Shown here one piece after another: positions 35,007 to 43,678 of a DNA stretch of 64,000 nucleotides. Source of the DNA: Gardnerella vaginalis (GTDB lineage: Bacteria > Actinomycetota > Actinomycetes > Actinomycetales > Bifidobacteriaceae); the NCBI RefSeq assembly GCF_001546455.1, contig NZ_KQ956819.1:1-64000 (forward strand), read 5' to 3'. How positions within the stretch are numbered: the stretch's first letter is position 1; each line of letters opens with the position of its first letter. The translations under genes were made by a program, and so were the position numbers. The notes under the pieces were generated by a model. That model had not been told where the DNA came from. It did not search any database and saw nothing but the letters and a program-made list of their open reading frames with translations.

Positions 35007-35939
35007 ATGTCTAATATTTACAAGTCCGTGCAAGAACTCGTAGGAAACACTCCACTTATGGAGCTTACACACATTGAAAAAGAGTACAATCTAGCAGCAA
35101 AAATCCTCGTAAAACTCGAATACTTCAACCCAGCAGGCTCTGTAAAAGACCGAATTGCAAAGCAGATGATTGAAGAAGCAGAAGCCGAAGGCACGCTTAA
35201 ACCAGGCTCAGTGATTGTTGAGCCAACCTCTGGAAATACTGGCATTGGTCTTTCAATGATTGCGCAAACAAAAGGATACAAAAGTATTATCGTAATGCCA
35301 GAAAGCATGTCTATTGAACGCCGAAAACTTATGAAAGCATACGGCGCCGAGCTCGTGCTCACACCTGCTAAAGATGGAATGAAAGGCGCAATTGCCAAAG
35401 CAAAGGAAATCGTTGAAAACACGCCAAACGCGTGGACTCCGGGGCAGTTTACCAATCAAGCAAATGTGCACGCACACTACAACACAACAGGTCCAGAAAT
35501 TTGGCAAGACACTAACGGAAACGTGGACATGCTCATTGCTGGCGTTGGAACAGGCGGCACAATCACTGGTACTGGCACATACTTAAAAGAGCAAAATCCG
35601 CAGCTTGAAATAATCGCAGTAGAACCAGCCGACTCCCCTGTGCTCGCAGGCGGTAAGCCAGGAGCGCACAAGATTCAAGGAATCGGCGCAGGATTCGTGC
35701 CAGATGTGCTTAACCAAAACATTTATAATCGCATTGTTCACGTAACAAATGAAGACGCAATCAAAAGCGGCAAGCTTATAAGCAAAAAAGAAGGTGTGCT
35801 CGTGGGTATTTCTTCTGGAGCTGCAATCTGGGCAGCAATTCAAGAAGCAAAAAGAGAAGAAAATGCTGGCAAAACCATTGTTGCAATACTTCCCGATTCA
35901 GGAGATCGATACTTGTCTACCGCATTATTTGAAGACTAA
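35007..35939 (+). CDS. cysK: Cysteine synthase (O-acetylserine sulfhydrylase)
   Basis: PLP enzyme making cysteine from O-acetylserine and sulfide. The 310-residue sequence has the PLP lysine in NPAGSVKDRIA (near residue 44), the phosphate loop GVGTGGTITGTG, the substrate loop EPTSGNTGIGL and the closing PDSGDRYLST; all are standard. Start ATG follows AAGGGGA. It stands behind a polycysteine leader ORF and terminator (34578-34822), which implies regulation by cysteine supply, and is followed after 130 bases by the serine acetyltransferase gene, so the two enzymes of the pathway are encoded together. Confidence 0.96.
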   Translation: MSNIYKSVQELVGNTPLMELTHIEKEYNLAAKILVKLEYFNPAGSVKDRIAKQMIEEAEAEGTLKPGSVIVEPTSGNTGIGLSMIAQTKGYKSIIVMPESMSIERRKLMKAYGAELVLTPAKDGMKGAIAKAKEIVENTPNAWTPGQFTNQANVHAHYNTTGPEIWQDTNGNVDMLIAGVGTGGTITGTGTYLKEQNPQLEIIAVEPADSPVLAGGKPGAHKIQGIGAGFVPDVLNQNIYNRIVHVTNEDAIKSGKLISKKEGVLVGISSGAAIWAAIQEAKREENAGKTIVAILPDSGDRYLSTALFED

Positions 35940-36069
35940 CTACATTTAGGAGCGCTATTGTAAATACGCAAGTTTTGATTAAATAATATATGGATAATAA
36001 ATAACATTATTAGATAATGATCAAAACTATAAAATAAAAAAAAAATAATAAAAATAACGGGAGAAATGT

Positions 36070-36927
36070 ATGAGTGATCGCCTTGACCTTATAAATCAAC
36101 TAAACTCAATTAACGATTCAGACATAAGGCAAGCTACATTCATACCTAATTACCGCAATATTATTGCACTCATACATGCGACTCAGGCTCTACTTTTGCC
36201 TGAGTTGCATGTGCGCAATGAAAGCAACGAGACTACGCAACTCAACGCTAGTTTGAATAATAATGCTAGTTTGAATACCGTAACTTCAAACGCATTAGAA
36301 ACTATAGAACGCATTATATTTCACGAACTTCAATGCTACACAAGCAACACAATTAAAATTCGAGAAACTTGCAATAAATTTATAAATACTCTTCCTACAA
36401 TTAAAAAGTTACTTTTAACAGATATTCAAGCCATGTATGAAGGCGATCCTGCTTGCACAAGTAAAGTAGAAGTAACACTCGCATATCCTGGTTTTTATGC
36501 AATGCTTATTCACCGCACAGCTCACGCACTCTACGAACTTAACGTACCGCTAATTCCTAGACTTATGAGCGAATATGCACACAGAAAAACTGGAATCGAC
36601 ATTCATCCAGGAGCAAAAATTGGCGCATATTTTTGCATTGATCACGGAACTGGCATTGTAATTGGCGAAACAACTGTAATAGGCGAGCATGTTAAGCTTT
36701 ACCAAGGCGTAACGCTGGGCGCAAAAAGTTTTGCGCTAGACGAGAATGGAAATCCTGTAAAAGGCGGAAAGAGGCATCCAAATATTGGCAACAACGTAGT
36801 AATTTACGCAAACGCAACAATCTTAGGCGGAGAAACCACAATCGGCAGCGGAAGTACAATCGCAGCAAACGCGTGGATAAACCGCAGCATTCCTGCAAAC
36901 ACAACTTACCACTTCCCTAAAGCCTAA
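36070..36927 (+). CDS. cysE: Serine O-acetyltransferase
   Basis: Supplies O-acetylserine for cysteine synthase. The 285-residue sequence has a helical N-terminal domain, then the hexapeptide-repeat acetyltransferase part (IDIHPGAKIGAYFCIDHGTGIVIGETTVIGEHVKLYQGVTLG, then GKRHPNIGNNVVIYANATILGG). The catalytic histidine is in CIDHGTG. A low-complexity Asn/Thr/Ser-rich insertion lies near residues 52-75 (NETTQLNASLNNNASLN), absent from usual homologues. The C-terminus is short and ends in proline-lysine-alanine rather than the Ile that inserts in cysteine synthase. Start follows GGGAG. Probably expressed with cysK. Confidence 0.93.
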   Translation: MSDRLDLINQLNSINDSDIRQATFIPNYRNIIALIHATQALLLPELHVRNESNETTQLNASLNNNASLNTVTSNALETIERIIFHELQCYTSNTIKIRETCNKFINTLPTIKKLLLTDIQAMYEGDPACTSKVEVTLAYPGFYAMLIHRTAHALYELNVPLIPRLMSEYAHRKTGIDIHPGAKIGAYFCIDHGTGIVIGETTVIGEHVKLYQGVTLGAKSFALDENGNPVKGGKRHPNIGNNVVIYANATILGGETTIGSGSTIAANAWINRSIPANTTYHFPKA

Positions 36928-36982
36928 TACGCAACTAAAACCTTTTGTTGATTACAATAACACCTCGCAAAACATAGCAAAA

Positions 36983-37020
36983 GTGCGCGTTCTAAAACGT
37001 AAAGACGTAAGAACGCGCAC
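36983..37020. terminator. Bidirectional terminator between cysE and sstT
   Basis: GTGCGCGTTCT and AGAACGCGCAC, 11-bp stem with 16-base loop. A T run follows on the minus strand, serving sstT; the plus strand lacks one. Confidence 0.75.
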
Positions 37021-37064
37021 CAGTAATAATAAATACTTAGCAAAAGCTACAACAGCTACAACAG

Positions 37065-38321
37065 CTACTTTTTAAGTTGCACTGGTTCGTGATCCTTGCC
37101 CATCTTAAACTCAAGACCTGCACGCTGCCACATGCGATATTCACCAACTGCCGTAAAGAGAACATCTGTGGAAGAGTTAAGCGCAGTTTCGCACGAATCT
37201 TGAATCACGCCAATAATAAGGCCAATAGCAACTACTTGCATAGCAATATCATTTGAAATTCCAAACGACGAGCACGCAAGAGGTATAAGCAAAAGCGAAC
37301 CACCAGCCACTCCAGATGCGCCTGCAGCGCTAACAGCAGAGAGCGCAGACAAAATCACAGCTGTTGGAATATCAACGTAAATCCCAAGCGTGTGAGCAGC
37401 GCACAAAGCCATAATCGAAATAGTTATAGCAGCACCACTCATATTAATGGTTGATCCAAGTGGTATAGAAACCGAGTAATTGTCTTTATTAAAGCCAAGC
37501 TTTTCACACAAATTCATGTTTACAGGAATATTTGCAGCAGAAGAACGCATAAAGAACGCTGTAACTCCCGAATCTCGCAATGTTCTTAATACAAGAGGAT
37601 ACGGATTCTTGCCAGTAAGCACAAAAACCAAAATAGGATTTACAATCAAAGCAACAACAGCCATAGTGCATACTAACAAGGCAATAACAGAACCGTATTC
37701 ACTAAAAATACGAAGACCATTGCTTGCCACTGTTGTATAAACAAGGCCCATAATTCCAAAAGGTGCCGCGTTAATAATCCAGTGAACAATTTTTCCAATA
37801 GCAGACGAAACGTTGTCAAAGAATGCTTTAGTGGAAGGCTCAGCAAAGCGAAGTGCTACGCCAAATGCGATTGCCCAGAATAAAATACCAATAAAGTTTC
37901 CCTTTGCAAGAGCATCTACAGGGTTTACCACAATATTTAACACAAGAGAATTAAGAACTTCGCCGATTCCTTGAGGAGATGGCGAAGACGCTGCTTCAAC
38001 ATGCGCAAACGTAAAATCAACAGGGAAAATCATAGCCGCGCATACCGCTATAAGGCTTGCGGTGAAAGTAGAAAGCGCATACAACACGATTACAAGCTTC
38101 ATGTTTCCAACACTTTTTGCTTTTGCAAGCGCGCCAATCACAAGGCAAAATACCAAAATCGGCGCAACGGATTTAAGTGCGCTCACAAACAGCTTTCCCA
38201 TAAGATCTAGCACATAAACGTGAGCTGGCACAAAAATGCCAAGTGCAGCGCCAAGAAAAAGACCAATAACAATACGCAGAATAAGGTCAATGTTATTCCA
38301 CTTTTGAATAATCTTGTGCAT
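37065..38321 (-). CDS. sstT: Serine/threonine:sodium symporter SstT
   Basis: Membrane transporter of 418 residues in the dicarboxylate/amino acid:cation symporter family. About nine hydrophobic segments; the reentrant-loop motifs (AFFMRSSAANIPVNMNLCEKLG, SIPLGSTINMSGAAI and SGVAGGSLLLIPLACSSFGI) match SstT more than glutamate or dicarboxylate carriers. It imports serine and threonine with Na+. The ATG follows GGAG. Serine is the precursor for the neighbouring cysE-cysK pathway, so the convergent placement may be functionally meaningful, though they are not one operon. Confidence 0.92.
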   Translation of the reverse strand: MHKIIQKWNNIDLILRIVIGLFLGAALGIFVPAHVYVLDLMGKLFVSALKSVAPILVFCLVIGALAKAKSVGNMKLVIVLYALSTFTASLIAVCAAMIFPVDFTFAHVEAASSPSPQGIGEVLNSLVLNIVVNPVDALAKGNFIGILFWAIAFGVALRFAEPSTKAFFDNVSSAIGKIVHWIINAAPFGIMGLVYTTVASNGLRIFSEYGSVIALLVCTMAVVALIVNPILVFVLTGKNPYPLVLRTLRDSGVTAFFMRSSAANIPVNMNLCEKLGFNKDNYSVSIPLGSTINMSGAAITISIMALCAAHTLGIYVDIPTAVILSALSAVSAAGASGVAGGSLLLIPLACSSFGISNDIAMQVVAIGLIIGVIQDSCETALNSSTDVLFTAVGEYRMWQRAGLEFKMGKDHEPVQLKK

Positions 38322-38823
38322 GAGAGTCTCCTGTAATTTTGTTTGTGCAGAATATTTTATACTCTTTTATTTGTATTCATACTCGCAAGATTTTCTATTT
38401 TTACATATTATACACACGCTTGCATACATATGCAAATTGTGACTTTGTGAGATTTAGCACTGATTTTTGTGGTGAGCGCGCTGTAACGCGCGAGCGCTAT
38501 TACCGAATTTGCGCGACGACCTGCCTGAGCGCTTAGAGCGCAGCGCGATGGCAATTCGGAGCGCTGAGCTTGCTCAAAGTTGAAAGCACAGTGTGCTTTC
38601 AACGCAAGCGAAGACGTGAGCGCGATGTAACGCGCGAGCGATTTCCCGCGTTTGCTTACATTTTGGGTCAAATTGGAAACAAACATAAGAACACTTCCCC
38701 GCGTTTGTTCCCATTTTTAGTGTTTTGGGAAACAAACACAAGGGAAAAGAAACAAACACAAGGGAAAAGAAACAAAAAAAAATGAGGCCGATGCATTAGC
38801 ACCAGCCTCATCTTTACAAAACT
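38322..38823. repeat. Intergenic composite hairpin element, long form (plus orientation)
   Basis: No gene. Core at 38513-38525 is GCGACGACCTGCC, followed by hairpins: GCGCT-TAG-AGCGC (38529-38541), TGAGC-TT-GCTCA (38565-38576) and a 23-base near-palindrome (38580-38602, arms TTGAAAGCACA/TGTGCTTTCAA), then CGCAAGCGAAGA. Two 25-bp direct repeats with one mismatch (38472-38496 and 38616-38640, starting GTGAGCGCG) flank the array. The rest holds repeats of AAACAAACACAAGGGAAAAG. A reverse copy is at 59701-59921. Confidence 0.75.
38774..38811 (-). terminator. Terminator after secA
   Basis: Minus-strand ATGAGGC and GCCTCAT stem followed by a run of T (A8 on the plus strand), just past the secA stop. 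Confidence 0.88.
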
Positions 38824-41592
38824 TTAATCCTCATTTTGACCGTGGCAGAGCTTGTACTTTCTGCCAGATCCGCATGGGCATTCGTCGTTTTTGTTTGTTC
38901 CTGGGAACGTACGGCCATCGGCCCAAGGAGTCTTCCACTCCTCCGCCTTTGGACGCTTGCTTAATGGAACTTCGCCTTCCGCATGGCTCATAGGAGCAGG
39001 ACCGACGATTCCAGAATGCTCGTCTTCTTGCTCTACTTGCTCAACCTCTTCATCTACATAAGAATCATCTTGATTTTCTGTTTCTGCAACAATCTGCTCA
39101 AGATTCATGCGGAACAGAAGCTGAATAGACTCTTCCTTAATAGCCTCAATCATTGAGTTGTACATTTGGAAGCCTTCGCGCTGGTACTCAACAAGAGGAT
39201 CTCGCTGACCCATACCGCGCAAGCCAATGCCGTCCTTTAAGTAGTCCATCTCGTAAAGATGTTCACGCCACTTTCTATCGAGAACAGCCAAAACAACCCT
39301 ACGCTCAAACTGACGCAAGTTATCGGAACCCATTCGATCTTCAAACACGGCGTAAATCGTTGTAACGCTATCTACAATCGTGTCTCGCAAAGTCTCAATG
39401 GCTTTATCACCCTTAAGAGCCTCGATTTGCAAGCGAAGCTGATCCCAATCAACAATAATTGGCATAACCGAATTTACAGCGTCTTTAAGGCCTTCCCAAT
39501 CCCAGTTCTTAGGTTTATCAGACCCATTCATAGCTCCGCGCACGTAGCTATCGGCAGTATCTTTAATAAACTTTAAGATATCTTCGTGAATATCTTCGCC
39601 CTTAAGAACCGCCTGACGCTCCGAATAAATAACGGTACGCTGCTTGTTCATAACGTCGTCATACTTTAAAACGTTCTTACGCATTTCAAAGTTACGCGCT
39701 TCAACAGTCTTTTGAGCCGTGCGAACGCCATTAGAAACATACTTAGACTCGATTGGTTCGCCCTCTGGCAAGCCCTTAGCCATAACGCGCGCAACAAGCT
39801 GAGTGTTGAACAAGCGCATTAAGTCGTCTTCCAAGCTTAAGTAGAAGCGCGATTCGCCAGGGTCGCCCTGACGGCCAGAACGGCCTCTAAGCTGATTATC
39901 AATACGACGAGATTCGTGGCGCTCAGTGCCTAGAACATACAAGCCACCAAGCTTCTTAACCTCTTCGTGCTCGTCTTTAACCTGCTCTTTGACTTCTGCC
40001 AAAACGCCTGGCCAACGCTTCTCGTACTCTTCTGGGGTATCGTCTGGAGAATAACCCTGAGCCTTAAGCTTTGCATCTGCCAAGAACTCAACGTTTCCAC
40101 CAAGCATAATATCCGTACCACGACCTGCCATGTTTGTAGCAACAGTCACAGCACCCTTACGACCTGCAACAGCAACAACAGCTGCTTCCTTAGCGTTTTG
40201 CTTAGCATTCAACACCTGATGAGGAATACGCGCAACATCCAAAAGTGAGGAAACGATTTCGGAAGATTCAACCGAAGCCGTACCAAGCAAAACAGGCTGA
40301 CCCTTTGCGTGGCGCTGAGCAACGTCTCGAACAATCGCAGCAAGCTTTTCCTTCTTAGTACGGAAAATCAAATCATCCTTATCCATACGAATAACTGGAC
40401 GGTTGGAAGGAATTGGAAGAACGCCAAGCTTGTACGTTCCCATAAACTCAGCAGCTTCCGTTTCTGCAGTACCAGTCATGCCAGCAAGCTTATCGTACAT
40501 GCGGAAGTAGTTCTGCAAAGTAATAGTTGCAAAAGTCTGATTTTCTGCCTTTACTTCAACGTTCTCTTTAGCTTCAATAGCCTGATGCAAGCCTTCGCTA
40601 TAACGACGGCCTGGAAGAACACGGCCAGTGTGCTCGTCAACAATAAGAACTTCGCCATTTGTAACAACGTAATCGCGATCCAAAAGGAAGAGTTCCTTAG
40701 CCTTTAAAGCATTATTCAAGTAGCCAATCAAAGCAGTGTTGCTTGGCTCGTAAAGATTATCAATACCTAAGTAGTCTTCAATCTTTGCAATGCCTGAATC
40801 CAAAATACCAGCGGTCTTGCGCTTTTCGTCAACCTTGTAATCAACATCGCGATCAAGCTTTAAAACAAGCTTTGCAAACTCGCGATACCAGCGCGTAACA
40901 TCGCCTTCGGCAGGACCAGAGATAATAAGTGGCGTACGAGCCTCATCGATAAGAATGGAATCAACCTCATCAACGATTGCATAGTGATGACCACGCTGAA
41001 CAAGATCGCCCTTTTCCCAGGCCATATTGTCTCGCAAATAGTCAAAGCCAAACTCGTTGTTTGTACCATAAGTAATATCTGCGTTGTATTGCTTCCTGCG
41101 CTCTGGAGGCTGCTGATCTGTAATAATGCAGCCAACGCTCATGCCGAGGAACCTATAAATACGACCCATGAGCTCGCTCTGATAGCTAGCAAGATAGTCG
41201 TTAACGGTAACAACGTGAACGCCCTTGCCTTCCAAAGCGTTTAAATAGCTAGGCAATGTTGCAACAAGTGTTTTACCTTCACCAGTTTTCATTTCTGCAA
41301 TATTGCCCCAGTGCAATGCTGCGCCACCCATAAGCTGAACATCGAAGTGACGCTGACCAAGAGTACGCTTTGAAACTTCTCGCACTGTAGCAAAGGCTTC
41401 TGGCATTAAATCATCAAGCTTCGCACCATTGTCTAACTTTTGCTTGAACTTTGCCGTTTGCCCTTTAAGTTCCTCGTCCGAAAGCGCAGAAATCTGATCT
41501 TCTAGCGCATTCACAGCCTTTGCAACGTTCTCAAGGCGCCTCAATTGACGGCCTTCACCCATGCGCAAGGCTTTATCAACGATATCTACCAC
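38824..41592 (-). CDS. secA: Preprotein translocase ATPase SecA
   Basis: Motor of the general secretion pathway, moving unfolded preproteins through SecYEG. The 922-residue protein has Walker [12 protein letters not shown] near residue 100, [20 protein letters not shown], the helicase motifs [13 protein letters not shown] and [17 protein letters not shown], and a C-terminal zinc-binding tail [15 protein letters not shown]. Order and length are standard, with an acidic stretch before the zinc motif. It is the housekeeping SecA1 type. It follows hpf on the same strand and ends in a strong terminator. Confidence 0.97.
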   Translation of the reverse strand: MVDIVDKALRMGEGRQLRRLENVAKAVNALEDQISALSDEELKGQTAKFKQKLDNGAKLDDLMPEAFATVREVSKRTLGQRHFDVQLMGGAALHWGNIAEMKTGEGKTLVATLPSYLNALEGKGVHVVTVNDYLASYQSELMGRIYRFLGMSVGCIITDQQPPERRKQYNADITYGTNNEFGFDYLRDNMAWEKGDLVQRGHHYAIVDEVDSILIDEARTPLIISGPAEGDVTRWYREFAKLVLKLDRDVDYKVDEKRKTAGILDSGIAKIEDYLGIDNLYEPSNTALIGYLNNALKAKELFLLDRDYVVTNGEVLIVDEHTGRVLPGRRYSEGLHQAIEAKENVEVKAENQTFATITLQNYFRMYDKLAGMTGTAETEAAEFMGTYKLGVLPIPSNRPVIRMDKDDLIFRTKKEKLAAIVRDVAQRHAKGQPVLLGTASVESSEIVSSLLDVARIPHQVLNAKQNAKEAAVVAVAGRKGAVTVATNMAGRGTDIMLGGNVEFLADAKLKAQGYSPDDTPEEYEKRWPGVLAEVKEQVKDEHEEVKKLGGLYVLGTERHESRRIDNQLRGRSGRQGDPGESRFYLSLEDDLMRLFNTQLVARVMAKGLPEGEPIESKYVSNGVRTAQKTVEARNFEMRKNVLKYDDVMNKQRTVIYSERQAVLKGEDIHEDILKFIKDTADSYVRGAMNGSDKPKNWDWEGLKDAVNSVMPIIVDWDQLRLQIEALKGDKAIETLRDTIVDSVTTIYAVFEDRMGSDNLRQFERRVVLAVLDRKWREHLYEMDYLKDGIGLRGMGQRDPLVEYQREGFQMYNSMIEAIKEESIQLLFRMNLEQIVAETENQDDSYVDEEVEQVEQEDEHSGIVGPAPMSHAEGEVPLSKRPKAEEWKTPWADGRTFPGTNKNDECPCGSGRKYKLCHGQNED

Positions 41593-41710
41593 GTTTAGCT
41601 CCCTTAGGTCGTGTCTATGATTCGGCTAGCCAACATAGACGTAAACTGTGCCTATATTACGCGACGGCTACGATTTTTGCGGCTCGCGAGTCCAAAACAA
41701 AGCATAAAAT

Positions 41711-41748
41711 GCCCGCCTAGCGTGCTACTAGCGTATTACTAGGCGGGC
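41711..41748 (-). terminator. Terminator after hpf
   Basis: GCCCGCCTAG and CTAGGCGGGC form a 10-bp stem between hpf and secA; on the minus strand it is followed by ATTTTATG. Confidence 0.8.
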
Positions 41749-41773
41749 AATGCACTCATATGAGTTATTTTAT

Positions 41774-42448
41774 TTACTTCTTCTTAGCAACATTTTCTGG
41801 AGTGTCAATCTCAAACACACCGTAGCTCCATCCATGCCTACGGTATACAACCGATGGACGCATGGTCTCCTTATTTACAAACAGGAAGAAGTCGTGGCCA
41901 ATAAGTTCCATCTCGTACAACGCCTCATCAATGCTCATTGGCTCAGCAATGTGGAGCTTGCGGCGAATAACAATAGGAGTATCTCCAACGCTCACCTCTA
42001 CTGATTCGCCAGGACCCAAATCGGAAGCAACCGCGGCGTCTGCACTATTTGTTCCATCTTCTTGTGCAACTTCTTCAACAGTTGTTTCAACTTCTGGCTC
42101 TACAACACCCAAATCAACTGGAACCATCTGCTCGTAGCCACGGCGATGATCCTTACGGCGATCGCGAGTTCTACGCAAGCGAAGCGTCAACTTATCTAAC
42201 GCCATATCTAATGCACTGTATTGATCTGTGCTAGATGCTTCTGCGCGAATAACCGTACTTCCTGCAACTACAGTAATTTCAACTCTTTTTGCAGTATCTG
42301 CCTGCCTTGGATTGCCCTCAGTGTTAAGCACAATCTGAATGCGCTGCGCATCTGGAGCAATGGCGGTCACACGATTCATCTTGCTTTCTACAACGTCACG
42401 GAATCTCTGCTTAATCTGCGTATGACGTCCAGTGATGACGATCTCCAT
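41774..42448 (-). CDS. hpf: Ribosome hibernation promoting factor, long form
   Basis: Protein of 224 residues. The N-terminal part (MEIVITGRHTQIKQRFRDVVESKMNRV) is the S30AE domain that binds the 30S subunit; an acidic linker follows, and the C-terminal domain (ADPMSIDEALYEMELIGHDFFLFVNKETMRPSVVYRRHGWSYGVFEID-like) pairs two ribosomes into inactive 100S dimers. The linker is rich in Glu and Ala. ATG follows AAGGAGG. It precedes secA as in other actinobacteria. Produced in stationary phase in known cases. Confidence 0.94.
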   Translation of the reverse strand: MEIVITGRHTQIKQRFRDVVESKMNRVTAIAPDAQRIQIVLNTEGNPRQADTAKRVEITVVAGSTVIRAEASSTDQYSALDMALDKLTLRLRRTRDRRKDHRRGYEQMVPVDLGVVEPEVETTVEEVAQEDGTNSADAAVASDLGPGESVEVSVGDTPIVIRRKLHIAEPMSIDEALYEMELIGHDFFLFVNKETMRPSVVYRRHGWSYGVFEIDTPENVAKKK

Positions 42449-42589
42449 GCGAACCTCCTTAAGTAATCCGATATAAATCGGTTTGTGTACACGTCAACGG
42501 CACCAGCGCCGCTGATACATCTATTATATCCGCTAAAAGCCGCCATTTTCTAGCGAGTCGCAAAATATGAAGAAAATTAAAACATCTGC

Positions 42590-42595
42590 TATAAT
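42590..42595 (+). promoter_or_regulatory. -10 box of the RNase P RNA gene
   Basis: Perfect TATAAT seven bases before the RNA's inferred start; no clear -35. Confidence 0.6.
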
Positions 42596-42601
42596 TGGGA
42601 A

Positions 42602-42977
42602 GGTTGAGGTTTCACGATGACCGCGGCTGCAATGTTCATTCGGAGTAGCTGAGGAACTTCCGGGCTCCACAGAGCACAATGGCGGATAACGTCCGCCCAG
42701 GGCAACCTGAGAGATAGCGCAACAGAGAATAGACCGCCTAAACTTTTGTTTAGGTAAGGGTGAAACGGCGGTGCAAGAGACCACCGGGCTTCTGGTAACA
42801 GTTAGCCGCATGGCAAGCCTCATTGGGAGCAAGGTCAAGCAGAAGGTGTTTAAGGGCTGCTCGCCTGAGTCTTCGGGTAGACTGCTAGAGTTTGGCGGTA
42901 ACGTCAAATCGAGATGGATGGTCATCCGTGTGCATTTTGCACGCGACAAAACCCGGGGTATGTGAAACCTCACCTCA
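42602..42977 (+). ncRNA. rnpB: RNase P RNA (class A)
   Basis: RNA subunit of RNase P, which trims the 5' leader of tRNA precursors. The 5' end (GAGGTTTCAC) pairs with the 3' end (GTGAAACCTC), and the conserved P4 sequences GAGGAACTTCCGGGCTCC-like and the later ACAGAGAATAGACCGCC are present, as is GGTAAGGGTGAAACGGCGG. Ends are set by the terminal pairing and may be off by a few bases. A -10 TATAAT precedes it; no T-run terminator is obvious. Confidence 0.93.
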
Positions 42978-43005
42978 ACTTTGCGGTTTAACTAAGACTT
43001 GCAAT

Positions 43006-43638
43006 TTAACTAAGACTTTTCGGCGCAAAATCAAAATCGCCATTTATTAAATCCACTACCCCGCAAGTTTTCATTCCAGCCAAACGGGCCGACTTTAGCG
43101 CTGTAGCAGAATCTTCAAAAACGGTGCAATCGCTTGGTTTTACGCCAATTTTATTTGCCAAGTCAATATAAGTTTTAGGACTATTTTTTGCATTGCTTTC
43201 TAAATTTTCTCCAAAAATCATCAAATCAAAGTAATCATACAAATCGGTACGTTTTAACGCTGGAACGCATAAAGACCTGGAAAGAGTAGTTATAAGAACC
43301 ATTTTTGCACCAGTTTTATGCAGATAATCCACGTAATTTTTAGCGCCTTTTCTAAGCGGCAAATGCTTCGCATACGCGTCAAAAGCCATGTCTTGCCATT
43401 CTTGCATTAAATACTCTGGAGAATCCGTAAAACCAAAACGCTCAATAACGTAATCCGCAACTTGGCGAGGCGTCATTGTGGCAGTGGAATCGGCAAAATC
43501 TGGCGGCACTTTAATACCGCGTTTAGCAAAACTCTCTTCGTCTATCTTGTCCCAAACATCTAGGGAATCTAGCAAAGTGCCGTCAAAATCAAAAATCGCA
43601 GCACAATTTGAATTATCAACTAATGCATTTTCGCTCAT
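43006..43638 (-). CDS. HAD family hydrolase (beta-phosphoglucomutase/phosphatase-like)
   Basis: Cytosolic haloacid dehalogenase-family enzyme of 210 residues. Motif I FDFDGTLLDSLDVWD holds the nucleophile aspartate; motif II is at LITTLS, motif III lysine in GENLESNAKNSPKTY and motif IV aspartates in CTVFEDSATALKSAR. A cap domain is inserted after motif I, as in phosphoglucomutases and broad sugar-phosphate phosphatases. The start at 43638 has an AAGG site; the frame extends upstream into recN without support. It is the last gene of the run from tyrS through recN. Substrate unknown. Confidence 0.85.
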   Translation of the reverse strand: MSENALVDNSNCAAIFDFDGTLLDSLDVWDKIDEESFAKRGIKVPPDFADSTATMTPRQVADYVIERFGFTDSPEYLMQEWQDMAFDAYAKHLPLRKGAKNYVDYLHKTGAKMVLITTLSRSLCVPALKRTDLYDYFDLMIFGENLESNAKNSPKTYIDLANKIGVKPSDCTVFEDSATALKSARLAGMKTCGVVDLINGDFDFAPKSLS

Positions 43639-43678
43639 ATTATTAGCCTTGATATTAGTCCAGATATTAGCCCTGATA

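Noticed and set aside
38322-38823. Insertion sequence
   Set aside because: No transposase and no terminal inverted repeats of IS type; the hairpin element is described instead.
42771-42965. 64-residue ORF inside RNase P RNA
   Set aside because: Lies within the conserved RNA gene; coding is not needed to explain it.
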